Positions 1 through 7,995 of a DNA stretch of 32,797 nucleotides are shown here, piece by piece. The DNA lies in assembly GCA_036736205.1 (NCBI GenBank), contig DAINMX010000054.1, forward strand, positions 1 to 32,797. Direction: 5' to 3'. The translations under genes and the position numbers were made by a program. Positions within the stretch are counted from its first letter, which is position 1; every line of letters starts with the position of its first letter. The notes under the pieces are model-generated. The model ran no database searches. It was not told the origin of the DNA and saw only the letters and a program-made list of their open reading frames with translations. The DNA is from XYA12-FULL-58-9 sp001798605 (lineage in GTDB: Bacteria > Myxococcota > XYA12-FULL-58-9).

Positions 1-91
1 GTTGCGACGACGGCCGTAACTTGTGTCCCCGTCAATGCCGCGTGTTCTTGTCGGTTCCGGCAAGATGGTGGTGGAGAGCCGTCGCAAACAC

Positions 92-742
92 TCAGCTCGC
101 GGGAGAAACGGCCGTCGAGGAGCCACCGGTTAGCTCTTCTTCGAAGTCGGCGATGGCGGCACCTTGCATGGCGCAGCAGAAGGGCATGGTGAACAGCATG
201 CCGATGCCGCAAGCAATTTGGCCAGCGCCACCGATGATGCCGGCAACGAAATACGTCAGCAAGAACATGAGATAGTTGTTCAAGTTACTGTTGATGATCT
301 CGAGGATCTGACCAAACTTTGCCCCCGCCCAGCGCTCACCTTTTGCGAAGTGCAAATAGAGAATGGCTGGCATGGCCGCCCAGGCCGCCAATGAAGCAGC
401 GATGAGTGCCAACATGCCAACGAAGGCAACAATACCTCCCAGTCGCGGTGCAATCTTGAACATGACGAAACCCATGACCTGGAAGAGAATGGCCAATACC
501 ACGATCACGCCAATCACTGGCAAAATCGCCACGAAGATCCACCAGCCGGCACCCATGTAGCTCAGGTTTGCGTCGGGCAAGATCGCATTCCCTTCTTTGC
601 GGCGCTCATAGCAGGCTTTGATGTAACCGAGCGCATTGAAGGCTCCAGCAATGGGAATGAGCATAAAAACGCCGATGAGGAGAATCTTCTTGATCCAGTC
701 TTTGTCTGCGGTGGGGGCTTTGATGACGGCTCCGATATCCAT
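92..742 (-). CDS. DUF4013-like multi-pass membrane protein
   Basis: A 216-residue integral membrane protein with several long hydrophobic stretches (about residues 18-38, 66-90, 100-125 and 155-190). The N-terminal part contains a GYIKACYERRKEG segment followed by an LPDANLSYMGAGWW segment, the layout of the DUF4013 family, whose function is unknown. The start is well placed: GGAGG lies about seven bases upstream of the ATG at 742. It is the last gene of a minus-strand run of envelope genes, about 100 bases after the previous one, so it may be co-transcribed or have its own promoter. The C-terminus is short, acidic and soluble. Family assignment is by pattern recognition only. Confidence 0.75.
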   Translation of the reverse strand: MDIGAVIKAPTADKDWIKKILLIGVFMLIPIAGAFNALGYIKACYERRKEGNAILPDANLSYMGAGWWIFVAILPVIGVIVVLAILFQVMGFVMFKIAPRLGGIVAFVGMLALIAASLAAWAAMPAILYLHFAKGERWAGAKFGQILEIINSNLNNYLMFLLTYFVAGIIGGAGQIACGIGMLFTMPFCCAMQGAAIADFEEELTGGSSTAVSPAS

Positions 743-846
743 GGTGTAACCTCCGTTCGGGGGCTGTCACTCAAGCACGTTCCGGATCTGGCATCAACGG
801 GCACGGGGTTGCTTGGTTGCTTTACTCAGGCTTGTGGTAGCAGATA

Positions 847-1407
847 TCACAATTGCACGCCTGCACCAGCGAGCATGTACACGAGGCGACTCTCAGGCGC
901 GCTGGCGACGCCCCGCAATGAAAAACGCCAGGCCCCTCGACCATAGACGATACCGAACACGCCCATGCCGGCGATGTTTGTGACGGTGGAGATGTCCTTC
1001 TCTTCACGGACACGAATCGTCACGGTGGTTATTCGCAACGCAGGGCCCAGCAGAGCCTCCACACCTAAGTGGCCGCCAGCGAGATCAAGAAGGCCCAAGT
1101 CGATCCCGGCGAGGGCTCCAAGCTCACCCTGCCAGGATTTGAGCTCAACTGCGGCGACGCCATCGCCCCCCGAAAAGGTGTCGGTTAGAAACATGGCCTC
1201 GAGTCGAAGCGGCAAATCTAGCTCGGCGCACAATCTCAAACCCAAATTGGCGGACAAACCGATGGCCGGCGTGACGCCAACGCCGGTGCTGTTGCTGCGC
1301 AGGCTCGCGCCCACTCCCACTCCGACTTCTAGGTCTGCGGCAGCGGCGGCCGCTGGAACCATGCTCAATAGAGCAGTGAGCACCGCGAGGCCATGGGGGG
1401 CAATCAT
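847..1407 (-). CDS. Small outer-membrane beta-barrel-like protein
   Basis: A 186-residue exported protein. The chosen start, ATG at 1407, overlaps the TGA stop of the upstream gene as ATGA, a usual sign of translational coupling, and gives a clean signal peptide (MIAPHGLAVLTALLSMVPAAAAA, in two parts: a hydrophobic core and an AAA/AD cleavage region). A reading frame extends upstream to 1467 but only over the previous gene. The mature part is a series of short amphipathic strands with alternating Gly and hydrophobic residues and ends in VQL, as small 8-stranded outer-membrane barrels do. No catalytic motif is visible. The barrel call is an inference from strand pattern and signal peptide; the specific function is unknown. 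Confidence 0.65.
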   Translation of the reverse strand: MIAPHGLAVLTALLSMVPAAAAAADLEVGVGVGASLRSNSTGVGVTPAIGLSANLGLRLCAELDLPLRLEAMFLTDTFSGGDGVAAVELKSWQGELGALAGIDLGLLDLAGGHLGVEALLGPALRITTVTIRVREEKDISTVTNIAGMGVFGIVYGRGAWRFSLRGVASAPESRLVYMLAGAGVQL

Positions 1408-2507
1408 AAGCAGACTCCCGAGAAACGATTCCAGGCGGCAGCGTAGGTATACTCGAGCTCGGCGCACGCATAGATGCGAGTGGATTCGTCGAGATGCTGC
1501 AAGAGAGCAATTTCAAAGTCACCGACCTGATAGGTGAAGCCGTGTGTTGAGAGGTCAATCCGCACGGAACGTTGGGCAGCCAGCACCGCGGTGTCCAAGT
1601 CGGCAATGGCGTCGACGAGATGCCACAAATTGGCGGCCAACACCGTCCCTAAGGGGTAGGGGTCGTAGACGCCGCTCTTCGTCGGTTTTGTGCCATCGAG
1701 CCACGCAACCTCGAGTTGTCGTGGGGTAGAGAGATCGCGGGCCGCGGCAGCGGTCTCGTCTAGGCTGTGACTCGTGAATTGCGGATCGTTGACGATGCGT
1801 GCCGCAAAATAGTCTGCGACTCCCTCGTCCACCGCTCCCAGTAGGTTTGCGGCCAGAGGGTCCATTTCGACATCCGCGAGCTCTGCGCCCCAGAGTTCGT
1901 AGTAGAACACGCGATGGGCATATTCGTGCGCCAACACGCCGGGGTTCAGCGCGAGGGGAATGTCCCCGAGCTTCTCCGTGCGCATGATGAGGAAAAGGTC
2001 AGCGATTGGAACATAGGCCGCGTTGTCGACGGTGGAGACGGTGAGATCATCACTGATGGGGATGTGAGGGTCGTAGAAACACGGTGCGCTGTTTTCGGTG
2101 ACAATGGAGTCGAGTTCCGAGAAATATACCGCAGCACGTTCGAAATGGGCGTATGCCGACAGTAGCAGCAGGGAGGCGATATCGGTGGGAACAGCGACCT
2201 CCCCATCTTTCACCCAACTTGTCTGCACGGATTCGGGGTGGGACACCAGCTGGTCACGATTGACGCCCCGATCTCTTGCAGGGTTGGCCGAGTCGATGCG
2301 GATCGACGCGCCGCCGAACATTTCCACAACACTACCGCGCACGTGATCGATGCTGTCGAGGGTCGGAAGAGGTTTGTCGACTGTGGTGAAGCGGCCGGAT
2401 CTCTCAATCCGATCGATGACGCGCACCCGGTGAACCTCGCCACAACCGATCATCAAAGTGACCGCAAGCATAGCAACGTAGTGTTGTTGGTAACCGTCCG
2501 CTCGCAT
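1404..2507 (-). CDS. Putative zinc metallopeptidase lipoprotein (HExxH gluzincin-like)
   Basis: A 367-residue protein. From ATG 2507 it begins with a short signal ending in LMIGC, a plausible lipobox with Cys22. A HEYAH motif (His194, Glu195, His198) is followed 30 residues later by DEGVADYFA, whose Glu228 fits the third zinc ligand of gluzincins; the family most resembles secreted thermolysin- or peptidase-MA-like enzymes. The reading frame continues upstream to 2618, but that part lies over the 3' end of the preceding gene. There is no good ribosome binding site at 2507, and ATG 2471 would also keep the lipobox. It is coupled by a four-base overlap to the downstream barrel gene, so a peptidase and an outer-membrane protein may be made together. 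Substrate unknown. Confidence 0.65.
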   Translation of the reverse strand: MRADGYQQHYVAMLAVTLMIGCGEVHRVRVIDRIERSGRFTTVDKPLPTLDSIDHVRGSVVEMFGGASIRIDSANPARDRGVNRDQLVSHPESVQTSWVKDGEVAVPTDIASLLLLSAYAHFERAAVYFSELDSIVTENSAPCFYDPHIPISDDLTVSTVDNAAYVPIADLFLIMRTEKLGDIPLALNPGVLAHEYAHRVFYYELWGAELADVEMDPLAANLLGAVDEGVADYFAARIVNDPQFTSHSLDETAAAARDLSTPRQLEVAWLDGTKPTKSGVYDPYPLGTVLAANLWHLVDAIADLDTAVLAAQRSVRIDLSTHGFTYQVGDFEIALLQHLDESTRIYACAELEYTYAAAWNRFSGVCL

Positions 2508-2532
2508 GCAATGGAGACAAGGACGCTGTAAT

Positions 2533-3177
2533 TTACTCAGCGTCGTTTTGTGCGTTGACGAGATCGTTGTCTTGGTTGATGGTCCAGACGTCAAGCTCAT
2601 CGTCCCCGTCGATGTCACCTACTGCCACAAATGTAAATCCCGCCCTGGTGATTCCTGGCTCGATGTTGAGGGCCTCGAGGACTGGCATGGCTCTCATCCG
2701 TAGCAGCATGACACTGTCGGCTCCGGCACCGCCGACGATTTCGTCGCGACCCATGAAATAGAGGTATTTCATGGTCGGATCAGGCGTGAAGCCGCACGTC
2801 TCGAAGGTACGGCAATAGCGGCCGGTCTCGACGTATGTAGACTTGAGTGCCACGAAGAGCCGCTTGAGGTTGGTCTTCGCCTCTGATTGTTTGGCGCGCG
2901 CCTGGAACTTCAAGAAGTTTGGTATCGCGATCGCCGCGAGAATACCGGTAATGGCGACCGTGGTCATTATTGAGCCGCCCTGCAAGGTTGCCTTGGCGCG
3001 GCGGCCGGCGCGACTCTCCGGCTCTTCAACAGCGAGTTTCAACATGCCGTCGTAATATGCGGTGGGGTTACCCTCGAGCCTTTGATTGAGCGCCTTCACG
3101 TATTGATCTCTTGGGGCGATCTTTGAGCTGCACGCCGCAGTCGAGAGGGCCATCAGGATAATGAGTGTTGTCTTCAT
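2533..3177 (-). CDS. Lipoprotein with internal type IV pilin-like segment
   Basis: A 214-residue protein that starts with a lipoprotein-type signal (MKTTLIILMALSTAAC, Cys16) after a strong GGGAGG ribosome binding site. About 55 residues later comes a second hydrophobic helix, GILAAIAIPNFLKFQARAKQ (residues 79-98), which is nearly identical to the N-terminal helix of deltaproteobacterial type IV pilins, followed by SEAKTNLK. The C-terminal part (GDIDGDDELDVWTI, about 187-200) also resembles the end of such pilins and has a calcium-loop-like spacing of acids. The prepilin peptidase site (G/FTLxE) is absent: the helix is preceded by QGGSIMTTVAIT. It could be a membrane-anchored pilin-fold protein that is not assembled by the normal route. 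Two Cys (122, 128) may form a disulfide. Confidence 0.75.
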   Translation of the reverse strand: MKTTLIILMALSTAACSSKIAPRDQYVKALNQRLEGNPTAYYDGMLKLAVEEPESRAGRRAKATLQGGSIMTTVAITGILAAIAIPNFLKFQARAKQSEAKTNLKRLFVALKSTYVETGRYCRTFETCGFTPDPTMKYLYFMGRDEIVGGAGADSVMLLRMRAMPVLEALNIEPGITRAGFTFVAVGDIDGDDELDVWTINQDNDLVNAQNDAE

Positions 3178-3188
3178 GGCTGCCTCCC

Positions 3189-4835
3189 TTAGATCTCAGA
3201 ATTGAGTAGTTGAACGACGAGGACGCTGCCATCGAGATCAGCCCACAGAGTCATGTCGTACATGAGGCTCCAGGTGATCCCTTCCAAGACCAGGTAGGTC
3301 GGTAACTGGTTTGCCACCTTCTTGAGCAGGTCAAAATATGGGTTGGAGCCCATGGTTGCGGTCAGGGCTCCTTGCAAGGCGCTGCCCATCGTCCAGCTGA
3401 GGTACTCAAAAACATCGCCCTCGGAAGAGGCCAGCATGTAGCCGAGGATCATCGCTGGGCTGTTCAGTGCGTCGCGTATCGGTGCCGTGACGGGCCCGGC
3501 CACGGGTCGTGCCTCGCTGGGTTTTTCGGTCAATGTTTTCTGACGTTGCAACAAGGTGTCCAAGCGGTGCTTGGCGTTGACAACGACGAGGGTGTTACCG
3601 ATGGCCGCCATCCGGGGGCCTTCGAGTCCAACCCCTGGGCGCATGTGAAGCACTGGGCCCGCGCCTTCAATGGCCTCGAGTGCATAGTTGTCGCTCACGT
3701 CGGTTTCCAGCTTAGCGGCCACCTGCACCCACCAGTCTTTCATCGCGGGGATGAGAGCCGTCACGGCGTTGGCATCCTTGAAACCGATACCCAGCGCCCA
3801 GTCCCCGGGAGCGTCGAAGGATACAAATCCGATCCGGCCATCGAGGAGAGCCAGACCCTGCGTGAGCTCATCGGGGAGTTGAATATCGGAGGATTGTAGC
3901 TCTCGTTGGAGGATGGGCAGGAGCATGGTGGTGAAGACTGGTGGTAAGGAGATGGAACCAAAACCGCTGAGGTGATCTCCCCAAACCGCGGCAAGGCTGT
4001 TCGCTAGCTCCGGTGGGCGCGCGACCTCGCGGATCTGCTCGAGCTCGGGTATGTCAACCAGCAAGCGAGTGATGGAGGTCTTCTCACCATCGTGCTTCCA
4101 ACCGACAGCGATTGCCCGCATACTTTGAAGCAGTGGTGCCACCGGCCCGTCGGCCCGTGATGCGAGCATGCCGGCAAGCATGCCGCCGCCACGGGCAAAG
4201 AGAAGGCCGTCGCAGTCCTGTGTCCACTTGCTCATCTTCGTTTCAAAGAACTGGGTGCCGTTGCCATCGACAAGCATGGGTTCCGTTGGCCCAATGCGCA
4301 GCCAGCCATTCTCGTCGACTTTGCCGATAAAGGTCGCGTTGCCAACGTCTATCTGCAGCGCGCCGTCGACGACCCGGCCCTTCCACGCTGGTGGGTTGGC
4401 AGAACCGAGCGCGCTCGCCAAGCGCTCGATGGCACCCGCCTCCACATGCAACAACAACTGAGCGCCGGGACCCATGGGGCCTGAAAATGCTGCGACGCCA
4501 GCGGGTACCGGCTGTCCGCTGGGATTGGTCAGCGCAATGATGCTCTTGAGCTCCTCGAAGGGATCAAAACCAAGGGCTTGCTGTTGTCTCTGTTGGGTAT
4601 AAAATTCGTTGCCGAGTTTCGTCTGTCGCAGCACCTCGCGGGACCGCTCGGTATTCCGTACGAACGTCCGCAAATCCCGAAATACCAACGCGGCCTCCAG
4701 CCGCAGTCCTATCTGCGGGTCATCGGGCAGGGCGGCGAGAACATCGGCTGGAGGTGATTGTGGCGCGGTTGGAGGTGCAGCGCTGACTGCGCCCGACATC
4801 AACAGGGCGATGGAAATGAGAATAGTCTTGTTCAT
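3189..4835 (-). CDS. Large exported protein of unknown function
   Basis: A 548-residue protein with a clear Sec signal peptide (MNKTILISIALLMSGAVSAA, cleavage near AVSA-APP). The mature part is soluble, mixed alpha/beta, without recognisable catalytic residues. It contains repeated short motifs such as FDAPGDWALGIGFKDANAV and a segment around residue 400 (MAAIGNTLVVVNAKHRLDTL) that recall periplasmic DUF3352-type proteins, in which alternating blocks report 'value of a protein on display' folds, but I cannot assign a family. It sits 11 bases upstream of the pilin-like lipoprotein gene and 48 bases downstream of another lipoprotein gene, so it is probably part of the same operon. The ribosome binding site before ATG 4835 is weak. 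A distant resemblance to the DUF2138-like protein at 12443-14014 is possible. Confidence 0.6.
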   Translation of the reverse strand: MNKTILISIALLMSGAVSAAPPTAPQSPPADVLAALPDDPQIGLRLEAALVFRDLRTFVRNTERSREVLRQTKLGNEFYTQQRQQQALGFDPFEELKSIIALTNPSGQPVPAGVAAFSGPMGPGAQLLLHVEAGAIERLASALGSANPPAWKGRVVDGALQIDVGNATFIGKVDENGWLRIGPTEPMLVDGNGTQFFETKMSKWTQDCDGLLFARGGGMLAGMLASRADGPVAPLLQSMRAIAVGWKHDGEKTSITRLLVDIPELEQIREVARPPELANSLAAVWGDHLSGFGSISLPPVFTTMLLPILQRELQSSDIQLPDELTQGLALLDGRIGFVSFDAPGDWALGIGFKDANAVTALIPAMKDWWVQVAAKLETDVSDNYALEAIEGAGPVLHMRPGVGLEGPRMAAIGNTLVVVNAKHRLDTLLQRQKTLTEKPSEARPVAGPVTAPIRDALNSPAMILGYMLASSEGDVFEYLSWTMGSALQGALTATMGSNPYFDLLKKVANQLPTYLVLEGITWSLMYDMTLWADLDGSVLVVQLLNSEI

Positions 4836-4883
4836 GGCTGCGGACTCTAGCCCGCTTTTGTGGATGACCCAAGGCCGAAAACT

Positions 4884-5828
4884 TCAACTCTCCGGCGACA
4901 CGGCAGCGTAGGTCGACTCCCGATGTTGCCGGGCGATGATCTCGGTGCGGAGGGTTTCACCTGGCTTGGCGTCCTTGGATACGGACGTGGCGGGATGCAC
5001 CAACACCAGTTCGACGGTGGCAGTGGCGGAATCCTTGAGGCGCATGTGGCTCGGGTCAACTGGATACCAACTAGTGAGCTCTGTGTGCAACTCGCCTCTC
5101 TCGACGACGGCGTCGGCGGGTTTCTGATCTGGCTCCACTCCTGTGGCGGATACTTCGACGCGGATGTCGAGTGCCTGACGACCGGCAACAACGTCGACGG
5201 CTGCGAGCGTTGCCTGTCCAATGATCCTATCAGGCCGAATGCGAAGCCCCACGGCTCCGAGTTCATTGGCCATGAAATCTGCGTTCACGGGCCAAACAGC
5301 CCCGACAACGCGTGGTGCAGTGCTGCCAAAGATGTCGTCGTCTGTCATGGTGGCGGGTCCCGTTGGCAAGACCATGCGCAGCCACTGGGCGGTTGCTCGG
5401 GGGAGAGTGCCATTCTGAGAGACGATGGCAGGATCGCCGCCGCGGGTAACAGTGAGGACGACGCCAGGAGAAAACAGTGGCATCGGTCCGGCACCGGAAT
5501 CGACGGTGCATGATTCCACCGCGAGCTCTGTCTTTGTCGCAATGCCGACAGCGTCAACGTCAATGACCTTGGTGTCGGCGACAAAGGCGATCGCAACCTT
5601 GTTGATTTGTTCGCTGAGCATGGTCTGGCCACTGAAGGTGCGTAGGGAATGGTCAAACGTAGCAGTGATATGCTGTTTTGCCTGTTCGCCGATCTGGACA
5701 GGACGATGCAGTTGAATGGCAAATTCTGCTGCGGCCTCGGGAGCGGCCGACAGCTCTGCCCCTCGCGTGGCGGTCCCACAGGCCGTGGCTGCTACAACAC
5801 CGATAGCCACCAGGGCCCTGCAGTTCAT
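4884..5828 (-). CDS. Lipoprotein of unknown function
   Basis: A 314-residue protein. ATG 5828 is preferred over the longer frame starting at 5870 because it follows AAGGAGAATCAGAG, a strong ribosome binding site, and begins a lipoprotein signal (MNCRALVAIGVVAATAC) with Cys17. The rest is rich in beta-strand-like alternation and has no transmembrane helix or recognised active site; two further Cys are few. It heads the minus-strand envelope operon that continues to position 92, and it is divergent from the transglutaminase-like gene at 6055, so the 226-base gap between them should hold promoters for both. I recognise no family. Confidence 0.6.
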   Translation of the reverse strand: MNCRALVAIGVVAATACGTATRGAELSAAPEAAAEFAIQLHRPVQIGEQAKQHITATFDHSLRTFSGQTMLSEQINKVAIAFVADTKVIDVDAVGIATKTELAVESCTVDSGAGPMPLFSPGVVLTVTRGGDPAIVSQNGTLPRATAQWLRMVLPTGPATMTDDDIFGSTAPRVVGAVWPVNADFMANELGAVGLRIRPDRIIGQATLAAVDVVAGRQALDIRVEVSATGVEPDQKPADAVVERGELHTELTSWYPVDPSHMRLKDSATATVELVLVHPATSVSKDAKPGETLRTEIIARQHRESTYAAVSPES

Positions 5829-6054
5829 CTCTGATTCTCCTTCTCCCGAGTCTTCGCGGGTGCCACCCACGCAAAACTCCCTATCAGTGTCATTCCCGGC
5901 GGAGCAAGGGGCCCTGGTCGCGGGTCAGAACAGGAAAATTTCCGCCGCAGATCGCCTACGTTGCATCGATTGCTCCGGTCGAAGCGATGGGGCAAAGTCG
6001 GGAAAGTCGGGCGCTTGGCGTTGATTCCCTGCGGCGCTCAGGTTAAGCGATAAC

Positions 6055-6684
6055 ATGACCTCCGTAGATGCTGGTCTCGAAAAGTTCCTTGTCCCCACAG
6101 AAACCATTGAAAGTGAGGCACCTGCTGTGCGGCACCTTGCGGAGTCTCTGCGCAGAGACAATCCCACCGACACGGCCATCGCCCTGTTCAACTGGGTTCG
6201 TGACGAGATCAGGTATGAGGCCAAAAACGCCATCGACAATCGCGAGCTCTACCGATCGACAGTCATCCTCGAGCGAAGAACGGGATACTGTGTGCAGAAG
6301 GCCGTGTTGCTCGCGGCTTTGGGGCGCGCGGTGGGAATTCCAACGCGGTTGGGGTTTGCCGACGTTCGCAATCACAAGCTCGCCCCATGGATGGAAAGAC
6401 TTATGGGCACCAATCTTTTTGTCTATCACGGCTACGTTGAGTTTTTTCTCGTGGGCGGGTGGGTCAAAGCGACACCCGCGTTTGACGCCGAGAGCAGTCG
6501 CAAAGCCGGCGTGTTGCCCGTCGAGCTTGATGGCACCCACGACGCCATGCTGCATCCAGTCGATCCCGAAGGTCAGCCCTACATCGAATACGTTCGCGAC
6601 CGCGGCACCTTCGCGGACCTTCCATTTGAGGATCTTTGGCAAGTGTTTCAAACGACCTACGGTCTTGGCATGAAGAAGGGCTAG
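6055..6684 (+). CDS. Transglutaminase-like (papain-fold) family protein
   Basis: A 209-residue cytoplasmic protein with the transglutaminase core fold. The sequence RRTGYCVQKAVLLAALGRAV carries the nucleophile Cys79 at the start of a helix, followed by GIPTRLGFADVRNH; YHGYVEF gives His125 and KATPAFD gives Asp144, a complete Cys-His-Asp triad in the expected order. Bacterial members of this family act as cysteine peptidases or amide-bond-modifying enzymes; the substrate here cannot be told. There is no signal peptide. The ribosome binding site upstream of ATG 6055 is weak. A nine-base direct repeat (AAAGTCGGG twice, about 5993-6011) lies upstream. The gene is followed immediately by a short Rossmann-fold relic and then the glycohydrolase-like gene. 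Confidence 0.8.
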   Translation: MTSVDAGLEKFLVPTETIESEAPAVRHLAESLRRDNPTDTAIALFNWVRDEIRYEAKNAIDNRELYRSTVILERRTGYCVQKAVLLAALGRAVGIPTRLGFADVRNHKLAPWMERLMGTNLFVYHGYVEFFLVGGWVKATPAFDAESSRKAGVLPVELDGTHDAMLHPVDPEGQPYIEYVRDRGTFADLPFEDLWQVFQTTYGLGMKKG

Positions 6685-6687
6685 GTC

Positions 6688-6744
6688 ATGCGAGTCGTTA
6701 TCCTCGGTGCTGGAGATGTGGGTCGTGATGGTTGGATTGGATAG
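6688..6744 (+). pseudogene. Remnant N-terminus of a Rossmann-fold (TrkA/NAD-binding-like) gene
   Basis: Three bases after the stop of the transglutaminase-like gene an ATG opens an 18-codon frame encoding MRVVILGAGDVGRDGWIG followed by TAG. The first 12 residues are a textbook beta-strand plus GxGxxG dinucleotide-binding turn as found at the start of TrkA-N and related dehydrogenase domains. The match ends at the point where the next gene begins in another frame. I read it as the stub left after a deletion that fused the start of a lost gene to the upstream side of the glycohydrolase-like gene. A chance match of this length is possible but not likely; it might also serve as a short leader peptide. 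Confidence 0.35.
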
Positions 6745-7564
6745 ACAAGAAGCAGCAAGGCAAGCTCGCGAGGCTCTCGAGATCATTCGCTTGGGAGTCT
6801 ACGTGGCACCCGATGGCAGCAAGGTGTCAATCGCCGCCCCCCTCAAGCGTTCCATTCGCAATACGCGCTCGTTTTTCCCCGATGATGGGTCGATTCCGAC
6901 GAGCAAGACCTCTGACGTGCGAACCCGTATTGAAGTCACAACTGAAAGCACCTTTGCTGCCGCGAACAGATTGGTGCGCGAGGGCCATCTCCCTGCAGCG
7001 CTCAATTTTGCTTCGGCAAAGAAACCCGGTGGCGGTTTCATCAATGGTGCCAAAGCCCAAGAGGAGGCGTTGGCTCGCTCCTCGGGACTGTACGAGTGCA
7101 TCCGCGATGATCCGATGTACGCCTACCACGCCGAAAACCGGGATCCGTTGTACGCTTCCTACGCCATTTATTCGCCAGGTGTGCCAGTGTTTCGCGGTGA
7201 CGATGCGACGTTGCTCAACGAGCCATTTTTGACCGCCGTGATTACTGCTCCAGCACCCAATGCAGGGGAAGTACTCAAGAGTGATCCGACAAGAGGTGAG
7301 GAGGTCCGACGGGCGATGCAGGAGCGCATCATGCAGGTACTCGGCATCGCTGCGATGTTTGACCACGACGCGGTCGTCCTCGGTGCGTGGGGTTGTGGTG
7401 TCTTCAGAAATGACACCGATGAGGTGGCGCAATTCTTTTACGAGGCACTCACGGGACCGTTCCGCGGTGCCTTTGAGCGCGTGGTTTTCGCGATTCTCGA
7501 CTCAAGCGAGGAACGGGTATTTGTCGGTCCATTCGAACGCCGTTTCAATCCAGACGCTCAGTAG
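6728..7564 (+). CDS. Microbial-type PARG-like protein (TIGR02452/DUF2263 family)
   Basis: A 278-residue macrodomain-related protein. NFASAKKPGGGFINGAKAQEE (residues 93-113, shown in part as GGG-x7-QEE) is the signature of poly(ADP-ribose) glycohydrolases, with the two Glu at 112-113 as catalytic candidates. GAWGCGVFRND (219-229) is the second conserved loop, which binds the diphosphate-ribose. The family removes ADP-ribose polymers or tails from macromolecules. ATG 6728 is preferred because the family usually begins with a helix like the RQEAARQAREALEIIR that follows; ATG 6707 is in frame but lies inside the Rossmann relic. The only possible ribosome binding site is GGAG near 6713, within that relic. 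The 3' end overlaps the convergent SCP2-like gene by seven bases. Cytoplasmic. Confidence 0.88.
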   Translation: MVGLDRQEAARQAREALEIIRLGVYVAPDGSKVSIAAPLKRSIRNTRSFFPDDGSIPTSKTSDVRTRIEVTTESTFAAANRLVREGHLPAALNFASAKKPGGGFINGAKAQEEALARSSGLYECIRDDPMYAYHAENRDPLYASYAIYSPGVPVFRGDDATLLNEPFLTAVITAPAPNAGEVLKSDPTRGEEVRRAMQERIMQVLGIAAMFDHDAVVLGAWGCGVFRNDTDEVAQFFYEALTGPFRGAFERVVFAILDSSEERVFVGPFERRFNPDAQ

Positions 7565-7995
7565 GTCTTGGGCACCGCGGCGGCAACGGCGTTCATTGCG
7601 TTGAACAACGGCATGTTCGCCATGATCTTCAGCTTTGAGCCATCGAGCTTGTACGCTGGGGAGAAGATTGCCTGCACCACATTCATCTCACCCCGATCAA
7701 GCTTGACCCAAATACCATAGGGTGCCGAGGTTCGGGCCAAATAGGAATTCTTGTTGAACTCTTCGTTGCGTATCGACGAGGACGGTGCCTTCTCGGTGCG
7801 CAACTCCACTTCGACCTTGCCCCGATTGATGTTGTACTCGGCCCGTGCATCCACACCGTCTGGGGTATCGTAACAGACGAGCACAATGCGATTCTTGAAG
7901 CTCTTCGCCGCCTTTTGGAATCCGGGGTTGGATCCTAGGGCTTTTACGTATTTGTCGATGAACTCTTGCGTCCAATAGCGAGGATTGTTTGGCAT
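7558..7995 (-). CDS. SCP2-like sterol-carrier-fold protein
   Basis: A 145-residue soluble protein without a signal peptide. The arrangement of a helical N-terminus, a beta-meander and the stretch GEMNVVQAIFSPAYKLDGSKLKIMANMPLF near the C-terminus (about residues 103-132) resembles the SCP2 fold, where a 'gDm..a..~f~~gklk~~Gd~~~~~~~~~lf' pattern lines a lipid-binding tunnel. The likely role is binding or transfer of a hydrophobic ligand such as an acyl chain; no enzymatic motif is seen. Start at ATG 7995 has no strong ribosome binding site. It is convergent with, and overlaps, the PARG-like gene. Moderately confident in the fold, not in the ligand. Confidence 0.6.
   Translation of the reverse strand: MPNNPRYWTQEFIDKYVKALGSNPGFQKAAKSFKNRIVLVCYDTPDGVDARAEYNINRGKVEVELRTEKAPSSSIRNEEFNKNSYLARTSAPYGIWVKLDRGEMNVVQAIFSPAYKLDGSKLKIMANMPLFNAMNAVAAAVPKTY

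Noticed and set aside
6043..6786. Minus-strand reading frame of 247 codons
   Set aside because: Antisense to the transglutaminase-like gene, whose Cys-His-Asp triad is intact; both cannot be real and the plus strand has the motifs.
6055..7564. Transglutaminase-like and PARG-like genes considered as a toxin-antitoxin pair
   Set aside because: Neither has toxin-like size or motifs, the Rossmann relic separates them, and there is no coupling between the two frames.
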